Below, one piece after another: positions 47,191 through 58,238 of a stretch of 64,000 nt of DNA (positions are counted from its first letter, which is position 1; the number at the start of each line of letters is the position of its first letter). The position numbers and the translations under genes were made by a program. The notes under the pieces are model-generated. The model did no database searches, was not told the origin of the DNA, and saw only the letters and a program-made list of their open reading frames with translations. Origin of the DNA: Dromiciops gliroides (lineage: Eukaryota > Chordata > Mammalia > Microbiotheria > Microbiotheriidae); the NCBI RefSeq assembly GCF_019393635.1, contig NC_057861.1, positions 191,224,026 to 191,288,025 of the forward strand, read 5' to 3'.

Positions 47191-48202
47191 AAATTTTTAA
47201 AAAATGGGGGGGGTTCAACAAGACCTCTAAGATTTCTTTCATCTCTATGTATGGAATATGTATATTCTTGTTAGTGCTTTGCATTCCCAAGTCTGAAATA
47301 TGGAAATATGACTCAGAATTTGATTCTTTCTCCATGAGATTATGAAATCCACTTTGAGTCATTTTCCAGTCAAAATATTCTTTCTAACCCTCATTAAGTC
47401 TTCCTTTCAGTGTTCTCTTTCCTCTACTACCCAGCAACAGTGACCCATCAGTATGCCATCTATATACAGCAGCAAAAGAGAAGTATAAGATGAGGAGGTG
47501 AAAAGTACCAGAAAGTGATCCCTAAGCCACAGTTTAGAGGCTACTTACCAGGCTGGGTAACAAGTGTCTTACACATTTCCCTTTCTATTCTTAAAGGCTA
47601 CAATCATTCTAGACAACCTCATACAGAACTCATTCTGTGAGTTCAGTGATTCTTCTTTTTTCCTAGGTTGACCATGAGAAGCAGCCTACAGGGTTTTGGT
47701 GTACTGTCCCTTTAAAGACCTTTTCATGTGGAGCAGGTTGTGCTGGAAAAAAAAAAAAGAACTTTTGTGTAAAAGAAGAGTGAAATAAATCCATAAAGTA
47801 TATAAAGATATTGCTACTGTTATGGATGAGTCTTTGATTCCAGAAAGGAAAAAAAGAACTTTGGTTTTTAATAAAAACAGCTAAAATGTATGTATGAAGA
47901 AATACAGCTTTCAGATATGACTTGAACATTTTTTGACAGAAAGTAGACTGTGGCAAAAAAGACTTAAATCACCTTGTAAAAGATGTAGGATAATTCATTA
48001 TTTATAGATCAACAATTTAATTGGGTAAAAGGCCAGAAAAAGAACTTTTATTTATTAAAAACTAGAAAAACATGAGTACAAAGAAAGGAAGTTTCATGGA
48101 CACAAAATGAGATGTTGGTCTGTGTTGGGATCTTTAGAATTGAACCCTCAGTTCATTTGCATATAATTATTTTATTACTTAAAGAGAATAAAATTTTCAT
48201 CT
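47191..48202. other. Unassigned DNA, left arm of a diverged duplication
   Basis: Contains 47818-47912, which resembles 48690-48777. A 97-codon minus-strand frame (47663-47956) has no recognised domain. Confidence 0.45.
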
Positions 48203-48354
48203 TTTTTTTTTTTTTAGTGAGGCAATTGGGGTTAAGTGATTTGCCCAGGATCACACAGCTAGTAAGTGTGTGTTAAGTGTCTGAGGCCGGATTTGAACTC
48301 AGGTACTCCTGACTACTGGGCCGGTGCTCTATCCACTGCGCCACCTAGCTGCCC
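48203..48354 (-). mobile_element. SINE (WSINE1-type)
   Basis: TSD GAGAATAAAATTTT. It carries a small GTGT duplication in the core. Confidence 0.93.
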
Positions 48355-49397
48355 CGAGAATAAAATTTTAAAATGAGACATAACATAAACATTTGTAGGC
48401 TGAAACATGATTAATGACTGTTATTTCTTAAGGAAATTTGGTAAATTGTTATCTTTTAAATAAAGTAAGTTCATTGAGAGCCAGGAAGTTCTGATTTAAC
48501 ACTTAGAAGTGCAGGGGGATTGGAAAAAGAGTTTGAGACTAAAGAACATGACCAAAAGCAACTTTGTCAGAGCTATTTAAAGAGATCAATAGCAGAAACA
48601 GTCAGCCAACTAGAATAACTTTGAAATTCTAAAGAGTTCTTACCAGTGCAATGACCAATCTTGATTCTAGAAAACTACAACTATCATAGATGAACATTTT
48701 GATCCCTGAAACAAGAGGGAAAGAATTTTGATTAACAAAAGCTGATAAAAATATATGTATGAAGAAATGCAGCTTGTGGATAGTATGCACCTTATTCAAG
48801 ACAGTATGTACATTATTTACAAAAAAGAAGGGAAAGAATCACATGAAAACTCTCTGTGTGAGAAAACTTGGTAAATAGCATAAAGCTAGAGTAGTAAACA
48901 AGTAAGCACAAAACAGTTTCACTGGAGAAAAAAAGAGAGAGAGACTAATTTAGCAGGGGCTCAAGGACCAAAAGACTAGAGAAAGGCATGAGGGATAGGG
49001 CAGTCATCAAGAAAACAAAAAAAAAACACAAGACTTTCCCAAAGCCAAATTGCAGAGTTTGATTCCCCTGCAGTTGTTTTGGATGGACTTGAATGACCTA
49101 AAGAAAATTAAATCTAGTTTTTAGTAGTGTTTCATGGTTCATAACATATCTGAACTTAAAGTCTTCTTCTAATCAGCTTTTCCCAATGCACCCCCATCCA
49201 GTCAAGCACAGATATTGTCCAGTTTCTTCTCTCAAGGCCCAAGTCATGGAAGAATTAGTTATCAGTGTGTGTGTAAGAAAAAGTGCATGTCTCCATGCTT
49301 GCATGATTCTCTTCCTCCCTTTCTAGGGCATGCTCTGGAGCCCCAGACCCCAAGAAAATATCAATCACACTTTAGGTTTTAAAAAACATTCATGGCG
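48355..49397. other. Unassigned A-rich DNA, right arm of a diverged duplication
   Basis: Contains 48690-48777. Otherwise A-rich unique-looking sequence. Confidence 0.45.
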
Positions 49398-49568
49398 GGG
49401 CAGCTAGGTGGCTCAGTGGATAGAGTACCGGCCCTGGAGTCAGGAGGACCTGAGTTCAAATCCGACCTCAGACACTTAACACTTACTAGCTGTGTGACCC
49501 TGGGCAAGTCACTTAACCCCAATTGCCTCACTAAAATAAAAATTAAAATTAAAATTAAAATTAAATTA
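49398..49568 (+). mobile_element. SINE (WSINE1-type) with (AAAATT)n tail
   Basis: TSD AAAAAACATTCATGG. The tail has become a hexamer repeat. Confidence 0.92.
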
Positions 49569-49579
49569 AAAAACATTCA

Positions 49580-49738
49580 TGGGGCAGCTAGGTGGCGCAG
49601 TGGATAGAGCACCAGCCCTGGATTCAAGAGGACGTGAGTTCAAATTTGGCCTCAGACACTTGACACATACTAGCTGTGTGATCATGGGCTTCAATTGCCT
49701 CACCAAAAACCAACCAAACAAACAAACAAAAACCCCAA
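49580..49738 (+). mobile_element. SINE (WSINE1-type), adjacent to the previous copy
   Basis: It starts at the downstream TSD of the previous SINE. CATTCATG recurs after its tail. Confidence 0.9.
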
Positions 49739-49825
49739 AAAGCCATTCATGTTCCTAAAGAAAACTACCCATCTCTTGACTAAGATATTTAAGGCTGAAG
49801 TATTTAAGAAAGGTAGGATTTGGGG

Positions 49826-49978
49826 GTGGCTAGATGGTGCAGTGGATAGAGCACCGGCCCTGGAGTCAGGAGTACCTGAGTTCAAATCCGGCCTCAGACA
49901 CTTAACACTTACTAGCTGCGTGACCCTGGGCAAGTCACTTAACCCCAATTGCCTCACTAAAAAAAAAAGAAAGAAAAG
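49826..49978 (+). mobile_element. SINE (WSINE1-type)
   Basis: TSD GTAGGATTTGG. Third copy in 600 bases. Confidence 0.92.
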
Positions 49979-50560
49979 AAATGTAGGATTTGGCTTTTAA
50001 GTCAAAATTATCATGAGTTTCTAACCCTGAAAAGTGAAGGTTCATTTTATAGAAGCAGGTTATTAAAATAAACTTGAGTGTATCTGATATTTGTATACAA
50101 TTCTTGAGTTTTAGGAATGTCCTGAGTTGCCAACAAATGTGATGTTAACTTCCACTTCCTAGATTTAATTGGATTTTCTGTTGCTAAAAGTATATGGTGT
50201 CTGGCACTGAAGTACAATTAACAGTATATCCACATTTCAGATTACTTACTTTATGTTTTTGTTTGTGGAAAATTTTAAATCTTAAACTCATTTCCCCTGT
50301 TGCTCAATATTCTCCTGCTCTTGCCAAATACACATAGACATGTTATTCTAGCATGCATTCTGTGAATTTAATTAACTTCAGTATTAGACTGAGCAACACA
50401 TAATTACAAAGGTAAATTTAGTGCTCCCATGAAAGTACATTTCAAAGACTGGTGTAATAATATCCTTTCTAATGAAGAAAACACATTCCAACACATGTTT
50501 TATAGTAAAAAACTTAATTATTTGAGGTAAAACTATATGACAAACAGAGATACACTCCAA
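49979..50560. other. Unassigned AT-rich DNA
   Basis: No feature recognised. Confidence 0.5.
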
Positions 50561-50562
50561 AT

Positions 50563-50877
50563 GTGGATTCCTTCCTCTCAAACCTCTCTCCCAACTCTAT
50601 GTCACAACAAGGGTATATCCCTCCTTCCTCTCCTTCAGGTGAGGCAAACAGAATGTGGAAGCTACACAGAGCTTCGACTGGAATGACACCTATGACCCTC
50701 CCAGGTGACCTGGTCCTTTTTACTGAGGGCAGAGAAGAAGCCGAGCCCCGTTTCACCAACAAAGGCATCACTACTTACGACATCAATACTGTTGCCTTTT
50801 CAGTCACTCCTTTAAGACCCAGCTCTGAGGGGACCAGAGCACATCCCGTTCTCTACAATCACAACCAGCTTAGTTAA
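50563..50877 (+). other. GC-richer island with a 104-codon open frame of unknown nature
   Basis: The plus frame runs from MDSFLSNLSPNSMSQQ through STGMTPMTLPGDLVLFTEGR to VLYNHNQLS, then stops just before an L2. An acceptor-like TCTCCTTCAG precedes GTGAGGCAAACAG at about 50638. The minus strand is also open over much of it, which weakens a coding claim. I do not recognise the peptide. It could be a decayed exon, a processed-gene fragment or part of an unknown repeat. Confidence 0.3.
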
Positions 50878-50879
50878 AA

Positions 50880-51200
50880 TGACATTTTGTTCCCAACAAA
50901 TCTCTTAGAAATTGCTTGGAATTACTCTGCTTGAAATTCTCCCTCCACAATCTTCACCTTCTGCTTATCATCAAAAACCCAACTTAAATGCTACCTCTTC
51001 CTTCCTCCCTTCTCACCTCCCAGTTTGCTTTATTTTCCCCAAAATCATCTTGTATCTATTTTCCATCCAATTTCTATAAGCCTATTGTGCATGTCTCTCT
51101 CCCCTAACTAGACTGTATCCTTCTCGAGGGCAGGGACTCTAGCATAGTGACTAGCAGAGATTAGGTGCTTTACAAATGCTTGTTTGTTTGATTAATGAAT
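50880..51200 (+). mobile_element. L2 3' UTR, sense
   Basis: The pyrimidine-rich CTCTTCCTTCCTCCCTTCTC part and TCGAGGGCAGGGACTCTAGC then TGCTTACAAATGC-type end match L2. Confidence 0.75.
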
Positions 51201-51243
51201 GAAGATGTATTCATTCATAGAATACTAGTTAGAAGGGAACCTC

Positions 51244-51405
51244 AGGGAAGCTAGGTGGCACATTGAATAGAGCACCAGCCCTGGATTCAGGAGGACCTGA
51301 GTTCAAATCCGACCTCAAAACACGATATTTACTAGCTGTGTGACCCGGGGCAAGTCACTTAACCCCAATTGCCTCACCAAAAAAAAAAAAAAGAAAAGAA
51401 AAGAA
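51244..51405 (+). mobile_element. SINE (WSINE1-type)
   Basis: TSD GAAGGGAACCTCA. Located just after an L2 3' end. Confidence 0.92.
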
Positions 51406-52189
51406 AAAAGAAGGGAACCTCAACCCTCCCCCCCCCCACCAGCTTAACCTTTATCTCAATAAGAATCCTTTATCACACCCAACAAATTATTAGAGGTGAG
51501 CCTAACCCCAGCACTCCCTTAGTTCAGGTTCAGTGTTGGGATAAAATGAAACACCGTCTCCTTGAACAATTAATAAAAGGAGATTTACTTTGCTCTAACA
51601 TAACAAGGATACTGTGTCACTTGGCTTCTTTGGACATGTCCCCTTCATTTCCACATAGAAACTCAGCTGGTCATGAGGGCAGAGTACAGCAGTCATCAGG
51701 AGAAGGTGTGGTAACTTGTATGGTCTTCAGAAATCTGTCAAGTCTGAGGGACTGGACTCCCAAATAGGTGGGATTTTTTTATGCTCCTAGCTGGCCGGGA
51801 AGTTGTGTCAAAAGAGGCAGGAGTCAATCATGTTCTTTTTGTTTTGTTTCGTTTTTTTCAATCAAGTTCTAGGGATTGCTTTGTTACCTTTTAGGGGAAA
51901 CTGATTCCTGACACAGGAGGGAAAGGGGGAAAGTATGAGCCTTACCTATGTTGTAGGGAAATGAGGATAAAATATTAGGCCTATAGCACAAGTGGTCATA
52001 CATTAGAACCATCCCTAATCTATAGTCATACAATTGTTGAATTAGAAAGGATCTCAGACTACTTTATTACTTCCAAACTCAAGCCACCAGTAACACTTAG
52101 TATAGTGCAATTCAGCTTTGGGTCTTCAATATTATTCTCTTTAGGAAAGAGAAAAAGAATACTATTTCTTTCCTTTGTTCTTACTGTGT
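51406..52189. other. Unassigned DNA, possibly an old antisense LTR
   Basis: TGTTGGGATAAAATGAAACA near 51535 and CTGATTCCTGACACAGGAGG near 51901 could be LTR-like ends, but no TSD or family match was seen. Confidence 0.3.
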
Positions 52190-52343
52190 TTTTGTTTGTT
52201 TGTTTTTTGAGGGGCAATGAGGGTCAAGTGACTTACCCAGGGACACATAGCTAGTAAGTATCAAGTGTCTGAGGCTGGATTTTAACTCAGGTTCTCCTGA
52301 ATTCAGGGCCAATGCTTTATCCACTGCACCACCTAGTTGCCCC
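52190..52343 (-). mobile_element. SINE (WSINE1-type)
   Basis: TGTTCTTA(C/T)TG occurs on both sides. Moderately diverged. Confidence 0.9.
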
Positions 52344-52801
52344 TGTTCTTATTGTTATAGATAAACTCACACTTTAAATGGTCAGTAGGAAGTAGCCTAC
52401 TTGGGAAAAAAATATGGGATGTATTCAATTAATTCTCACAACCTTTAATAGTCTATCTTTCTGTTTACACACTTGGATGCAGCTGTGTTTTCTGGTTTTC
52501 TCCCTTGGCTTTTTAAATGAAGGAACTTAATGCCTGCAACCTATAACCAATTCTTCCAATGCTACTGTGTAAGTTGGTTTGGGGTAATTTATCTATTCCT
52601 CCAAATCATCCATGCTACTACTCACCTCCACATAATAACAAAGGCTGGATTACATTGATGTTTGAAGGATTCGCTCCCCTTACTTTTGTTCTACTCTTTG
52701 GAAATAATTGATATCTACATATTGCTGAATTTTCAGATGAATATGAATCTCATAGAGGTTGAAAATTACTTTGACCAGGGGAAATAAAAAGTGATACATG
52801 A
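52344..52801. other. Unassigned DNA
   Basis: Nothing recognised. Confidence 0.5.
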
Positions 52802-52950
52802 GGGGCAGCTAGGTGGTGCAGTGGATAAAACACTGGCCCTGGATTCAGGAGGACCTGAATTCAAATCCAGCTTCAGACACTTGATACTTACTAGCTGTGT
52901 GACCCTGGGCAAGTCACTTAACCCTCGTTGCCCCGCTTCCCCCCCCCAAA
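52802..52950 (+). mobile_element. SINE (WSINE1-type)
   Basis: TSD AAAGTGATACATGA. The tail is C-rich rather than A-rich. Confidence 0.92.
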
Positions 52951-53892
52951 GTGATACATGATTCTCAAGTAATTTTTGACATTTTTCCTCTCTGATTAAA
53001 TTGTAACCTTCTACAAAAAGGTAGTGAATTTGACATTACGCACTTGGTATAAGGGAGAACCTTTAAAAAAAAATAGTTTTGTTCAGTAATGGAGAGTGTT
53101 CAATTTAATCTACTGTTGAATGAACTTCACTGGCTTTTTTTGTTGTTGTTTGTTTCTGTTTTTATTGTTTTTGCTTTGACCACAGCAATGTTCTGGTGAT
53201 TTATATTCTTTCCGCAGTTTAATGTCCATTGACAGGGAAGTTTCATCTTCTTTCTCTAGTGTGCTTTCTGAGTTTCCCAAAAGATACAGCCAATGCTTTC
53301 TTTCATCAGGATTAATACAGAAAAGGGCAGATTTAACCTTAAAAAGGAGGCAGGTTTGTTAATAAAATAGAGGTCAATGTCTCAGACTGGGACTATTTTC
53401 AGTCATTCTTATCTCTTTGTAGCTCTAAGTCCCTAAAGCCTTGCAATTGAGATCAAGAGATTATATCTACATACCACTTGCCCTTAGCTAGGAACAGTCC
53501 CTCTTATCCCCCTCCTTCATATATCTGGACATCTGGGGGTGGGGGAGGGTGCTATTAGTAAAGTAGGCTATTATACCAAATCCTGTCTCAGCAGGAGAGA
53601 TCCTATGTTTGTTTCTCCCCAATCTATTCACCTGGGAATGTTTAGCACAGAGGTTCCCTGTGGAACTGGGGCAACTCTACTGCCTGTTAAGAGACTAACA
53701 GACATTCTCATAGTATTTCTGTCTTTGGGACTTGAGAGCTAAAGTGGCAGGAGATTTCCTGTGGCCCCTGGGGAACACAAGATCAGGCACAAAGATAACA
53801 TAATGAAATCATGAAATACTGTCTAGTTTCTCCTCCTTCGACCTCACATAAATCCTTTGCTTTCACCTCTATTTGTCATTTTCATTTGTGTC
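52951..53892. other. Unassigned DNA
   Basis: Repeat-poor. A 67-codon frame at 53539 lacks recognisable motifs. Confidence 0.5.
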
Positions 53893-54210
53893 CTAGATCT
53901 AGAATTGGAAGACACTTAGAGGTCATTTAATCCAATCCCTCAGGGCAGCTAGGTGGTGCAGTGGATAAAGCACCAGCCCTGGACTCAGGAGGACCTGAGT
54001 TCAAATCCAGCCTCAGACAGTTGATACTTACTAGCTCTGTGACCTTGGGCAAGTTACTTAACCCTCATTGCCCTGCCCCCCCCCAAAAAAAAATCCAATC
54101 CCTCTCTTCTCCCTCCCCTTCATTTTACAGATGAAGAAACTGAGACATGTAGAGGTTAAGTAACTCATTAAAGGTTACAAGACATAATGGCAAAGCCAGA
54201 ATTAGAAATC
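53893..54210 (-). repeat. MIR-like element split by a SINE
   Basis: AATTGGAAGACACTTAGAGG before and ATTTTACAGATGAAGAAACT after the SINE belong to one antisense MIR-type copy. Confidence 0.72.
53943..54092 (+). mobile_element. SINE (WSINE1-type) in a MIR
   Basis: TSD ATCCAATCCCTC. It splits an older MIR-like element. Confidence 0.92.
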
Positions 54211-54464
54211 AGATCTTATGACTACACATCTGTATCTTTTGCCCCTCAAATCTGTACCATTTTGACAGGTACTGTGTATTACTTATTTGGCATCCTTCAG
54301 AAGCAAATACAGAGCTCTGTAACCTTACAAATCCTTAAATGCTTACTAAATTGCTTAACTGAACAAGAATAAGACAGGGATAGGACCAGTGATTTCACTG
54401 GCACAGGACACTCTCAGATGAGTACACTCTCTCTACCAATGTAAGGTGAAACCTTCTCTTCAAA

Positions 54465-54600
54465 TCAGTTTGAGAGTGTTGATTAGGACACTGAGGTTAA
54501 ATGACTTACCCAGGGTCACTCAGCCAATATATTCTGAATCAGGACTTGACCCCAGTTATTCCTGGCTTCAGAGCTAGATCTCTCTCCACAACATGAGGAC
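54465..54600 (-). repeat. MIR-like fragment
   Basis: GACACTGAGGTTAAATGACT and CCCAGGGTCACTCAGCC are antisense MIR core. Confidence 0.65.
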
Positions 54601-55539
54601 ACCTCTCAAATGAATATGCACCCTTATGAATTCAGATCACAGTTACTTGGGAATTGGGCATACTGACAGGTAATTGAGCCTGCGCCTGCCTGGAGCAATG
54701 AAGAAGACACACTCACTTCCAGTGCTCATAAAACCCAGTGTTACAACTCCCCAAGCTGTCTCCCCTTATCTGGAAAAGTATCAGCATTATTAAATTCAAT
54801 TACTTTTATTCACTTGATTTTTTTTTTAATGCACAGTACTCTATGGGGTATAAGGAGAAAGTGAAGAGTGTGTCATGAAGTCAAACAACAGGGTGTCCAC
54901 TTGACAAGACTGGGAATCTTTGAATTCAAATTACATTCATCTTTACTAAATGCTGAAGTGTGCAGGGGAATAAAGGGTATTTTATTCCCATTTCTTAGAA
55001 ACAGTAAGAAACGATGCTTTTATATCACCCAGTAATTATATTGCAGCTCCATTTTTAGAAAAAGACCAAGTTTTGTCCAGCTGTGTCACAAGCATCTGAA
55101 CTGCGAAGACTCCCCAAACATGAAAGGCAAGAATGCCATTCATTCTTCCAGCTTCAAAAGTATTAGCAGTGTGAAACCTAAAGGAAGAAAGGAGCTACAC
55201 TGAGAACTTGACAAGCATTTCTATGAATGTGTTATTCATGAAGTAATGCCATTCAAGGGAAATTAAATTGCATTTTCATTCACAGGGTTCCACTTAACTC
55301 TTTTAATTCTAAAAGTTACAGGCAAAGTAAAAACATGACATGATACTGTGCAATCAATACCTTGAAAATTCCTTAGACACAGCTAAACAACAAAACAATA
55401 TAGTTTAAAGCAAGCAAAGGCCACCAAGGGGGGACTTAATTTGTAAAGGTACATAACACTACAGCTTTCCTCCATCTCCACCCACCCCCAATTTTGGGAG
55501 AGCAGAACAATGAAAAGAACACATTTAATTGTATTACTT
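54601..55539. other. Repeat-free unique DNA, candidate conserved noncoding sequence
   Basis: About 900 bases without any recognised transposon in a window otherwise saturated with them. Mixed-composition sequence, no long frame. Constraint is only a guess. Confidence 0.4.
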
Positions 55540-55746
55540 TCCTATTGTTGAAATATCCTTGTATCCCTGGTATAAATCCTAGTTGGTTATAATAAATGAT
55601 TTCTTGGTTATTTCTTATTTCTTGGTATTCTGTTTGACAGAATTTTATTTAAATTTTTTCATTCAACTTTAATTAATAATATCGGCCTATACTTTTCTTT
55701 CTGTGTTTTATATTTCCCTGGTTTAGGTATTAAGACTACATCTCAG

Positions 55747-55899
55747 GGGCAGCTAGATGGCGCAGTGGATAGAGCATTGGCCCTGGAGTCAGGAGTACCT
55801 GAGTTCAAATCCGGCCTCAGACACTTAACACTTACTAGCTGTGTGACCCTGGGCAAGTCACTTAACCCCAATTGCCTCACTAAAAAAAAAAAAAAAAAA
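55747..55899 (+). mobile_element. SINE (WSINE1-type), first of a tandem pair
   Basis: TSD AAGACTACATCTCA repeated before and after. Confidence 0.92.
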
Positions 55900-55913
55900 G
55901 ACTACATCTCAGA

Positions 55914-56063
55914 GCAGCTAGGTGGCACAGTGGATAGAGTACTGGCCCTGGAGTCAGAAGGACCTGAGTTCAAATCCAGCCTCAGACACTTCACACTTAT
56001 TGGCTGTGTGACTCTGGGCAAGTCACTTAACCCTCATTGCCCTGCCCCCCCGCCCTGCCAAAA
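55914..56063 (+). mobile_element. SINE (WSINE1-type), second of a tandem pair
   Basis: It begins at the downstream TSD of the previous copy. A third, diverged copy of the TSD (GACCATGTCTCA) follows. The tail is C-rich. Confidence 0.9.
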
Positions 56064-56147
56064 AGACCATGTCTCATAAAAGGATTCTGGTAGGGTGTTT
56101 TCTGAAATTTTGAGAATAATTTGCAAAATAGTGATACTAATTGTTCT

Positions 56148-56296
56148 TTTTGTGTGTGTGTGAGAGGTATTTGGGGTTAAGTGACTTGCCCAGGGTCACA
56201 CAGCTAATAAGTGTTAAGTGTCTGAGGTCAGATTTGAACTCAGGTACTCCTGACTCCAGGGCTGGTGCTCTATCCACTGCACCACCTAGCTGCCCC
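56148..56296 (-). mobile_element. SINE (WSINE1-type)
   Basis: Usual core and head. The low-coordinate end is a (TG)n stretch rather than a pure T-run. Confidence 0.9.
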
Positions 56297-57432
56297 AAAT
56301 AATGAGTTTTTGTTCCAAAAGCTTTGATCTTTGGGTTTATCAAATACTAGATTACTATGGTCATTTACTATAGTGTAATTCATACTTATTCTATTCCACT
56401 GATCCACCACTCTATTTCTTAGCCAGTAGAAGATTGTTGTGATAATCACTACTTTATAAAACAGTTTGAGATTTGGTACATTTTCTCCCATCGATTCCCT
56501 TGATATCCTTGAGCTTTTGTTTTTCCAGATGAATTGTAATTATTTTTTCTAGATTTATAAAATAATTTTTGATAGTTTGATATGACAATGAATAAATAGA
56601 TTTAGATAGGATTGTCATTTTTATTATGTTGGCTCAGTCTACCCATAAGCAATTAATATTTTTCCAATTGCTTAGATCTGACTTTATTTGTATGAGAAGT
56701 GTTTTATAGTTGTGCTTATATAGTTCTTAGGTTTGTCTTGGCAGGTAGACTCCCAAGTATTTTATGTTGTCTATAGTTATTTTAAATAGAGCTTCTCTTT
56801 CTATATCTTGCTGCTGGATTTTGTTGGTAAAATATAGAAATGCTGGTGATTTATATGGGTTTATTTTGTATTCTGCAACTTTGCCGAAGTTAATAATTTC
56901 AAGTAGTTTTTTAGTTGATTCTCTAGAATTTTCTAAACATCATATCATCTGCAAAGAGTGATAGTTTTGTTTCCTCATTGCCTATTCTAATTCCTTTAAT
57001 TTCTTTTTCTTCTCTTATTACTGTAGCTAACATTTCCAGTACAATATTAAATAATAGAGGTGACAATGGACATCCTTGCTTCACCCCTGATTGTATTGGA
57101 AAGGCTTTTAACTTATCACCATTACAGACAATGCTTTCTGATGGTTTTAGATAAATATTACTTGTTATTTTAAGGTACTCTCCATTTATTCCTATGCTCT
57201 CTAGATTTTTTTTTTTAAAGGAATGGGTGCTATTTTTTGTCAAAGGATTTTTCTGCATCTATTGAGATAATCATATCATTTCTTTGGTTTTGTTATTGAT
57301 ATGGTCAATTATGCTGATAGTTTTCCTAATATTGAACCAGTCCTGCATTATTGGTATAAATCCTACCTGGTCATAATGTATGATCCTTGTGATAAATTGC
57401 TATACTCTCTTTGCTAATATTTTTTTCTGTTT

Positions 57433-57600
57433 AGAATTTTATTTTCCAAATTACATGTAAAATCAAATTTTGACATCAATTTTTAAAAATTTTGTGTTCC
57501 AACTTCTTCCTCCCTCCCTCCCTTCCCACCTCCCACCCAAAAGAACTCAAGCAATTCAATATAAGTTATACATGAGTAGTCATGGAAAACATCTCCACAT
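57433..57600 (-). mobile_element. Short L1 3'-UTR insertion within another L1
   Basis: The reverse complement of an L1 3' terminus (AGAATTTTATTTTCCAAATT, a pyrimidine tract, CAATATAAGTTATACATGAG). It interrupts ORF2 between two TTTGCTA(AT)ATT-like sequences, a likely TSD. A severely 5'-truncated insertion of under 200 bases. Confidence 0.72.
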
Positions 57601-58063
57601 TTTTGCTATTTTATTTACAATTTTTGCATCTCAATATTCATTAGAGAAATTGGTCTATAATTTTCTTTCTGTTTTGGCTCTTCCTGGTTTGAGTATCAGC
57701 ATCATATTTGTATCATAAAAGGAATTTGGTAGGACTCCTTCTTCACCTGTTTTCCCAAATAGTTTATATAGTATTGAAATTAATTGTACTTTAAATGTTT
57801 GGTAGAATTTGCTTGTGAATCTATCTAGTCCTGGAGATTTTTTCTTAGGCAGTTCATTGATGGCCTTTTCAATTTCTTTTTCTAAGATTGGGTTAAGTTT
57901 TTTATTTGTTCTTTTGTTAACTGGGGTAATTATATTTTTGCATATATTCATCCATTTCATTTACATTGTCAAATTTATTGGCATATAGTTGGGCAAAATT
58001 GCTCCTAACAATTGTCTTAATTTCCTCTTCATTGATGATTAATTCACCCCTTTCATTTTATTT

Positions 58064-58105
58064 ATTTATTCATTCATTCACTTATTTATCTATTGATTGA
58101 TTGAT
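58064..58105. repeat. (TTAT)/(CATT)/(GATT) tract
   Basis: Tetramer runs next to the shortened SINE at 58106, probably its mutated tail. Confidence 0.85.
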
Positions 58106-58238
58106 TAATTGTGGAGCAATGAAGTTTAACTGACTTGTCCAGGGTCACACAGCTAGTAAGTGTCAAGGGTCTGAGGCCAGATTTGAACTCAGGTCCTCCT
58201 GAATCCAGGGCCAGTGCTTTATCTACCTAGTTGCCCCC
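58106..58238 (-). mobile_element. SINE, diverged and shortened in the head
   Basis: Recognisable from AATGAAGTTTAACTGACTTG to the truncated head. It is preceded by (TTAT/ATTC)n repeats that probably derive from its tail. Confidence 0.85.

Larger units (their letters stand above)
55540..56147 (-). mobile_element. L1 ORF2 (reverse-transcriptase region) fragment, antisense
   Basis: Plus-strand phrases CCTGGTATAAATCCTAGTTG and TCCCTGGTTTAGGTATTAAG are the reverse complement of mid ORF2 and align with 16.0-16.2 kb and 57.3-57.7 kb. It is split by two SINEs (55747 and 55914). Confidence 0.7.

Noticed and set aside
42823-56063. Regularly repeated units resembling an array
   Set aside because: Individually inserted SINEs with their own TSDs. 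No short direct repeats with uniform spacers, so not a CRISPR or satellite array.
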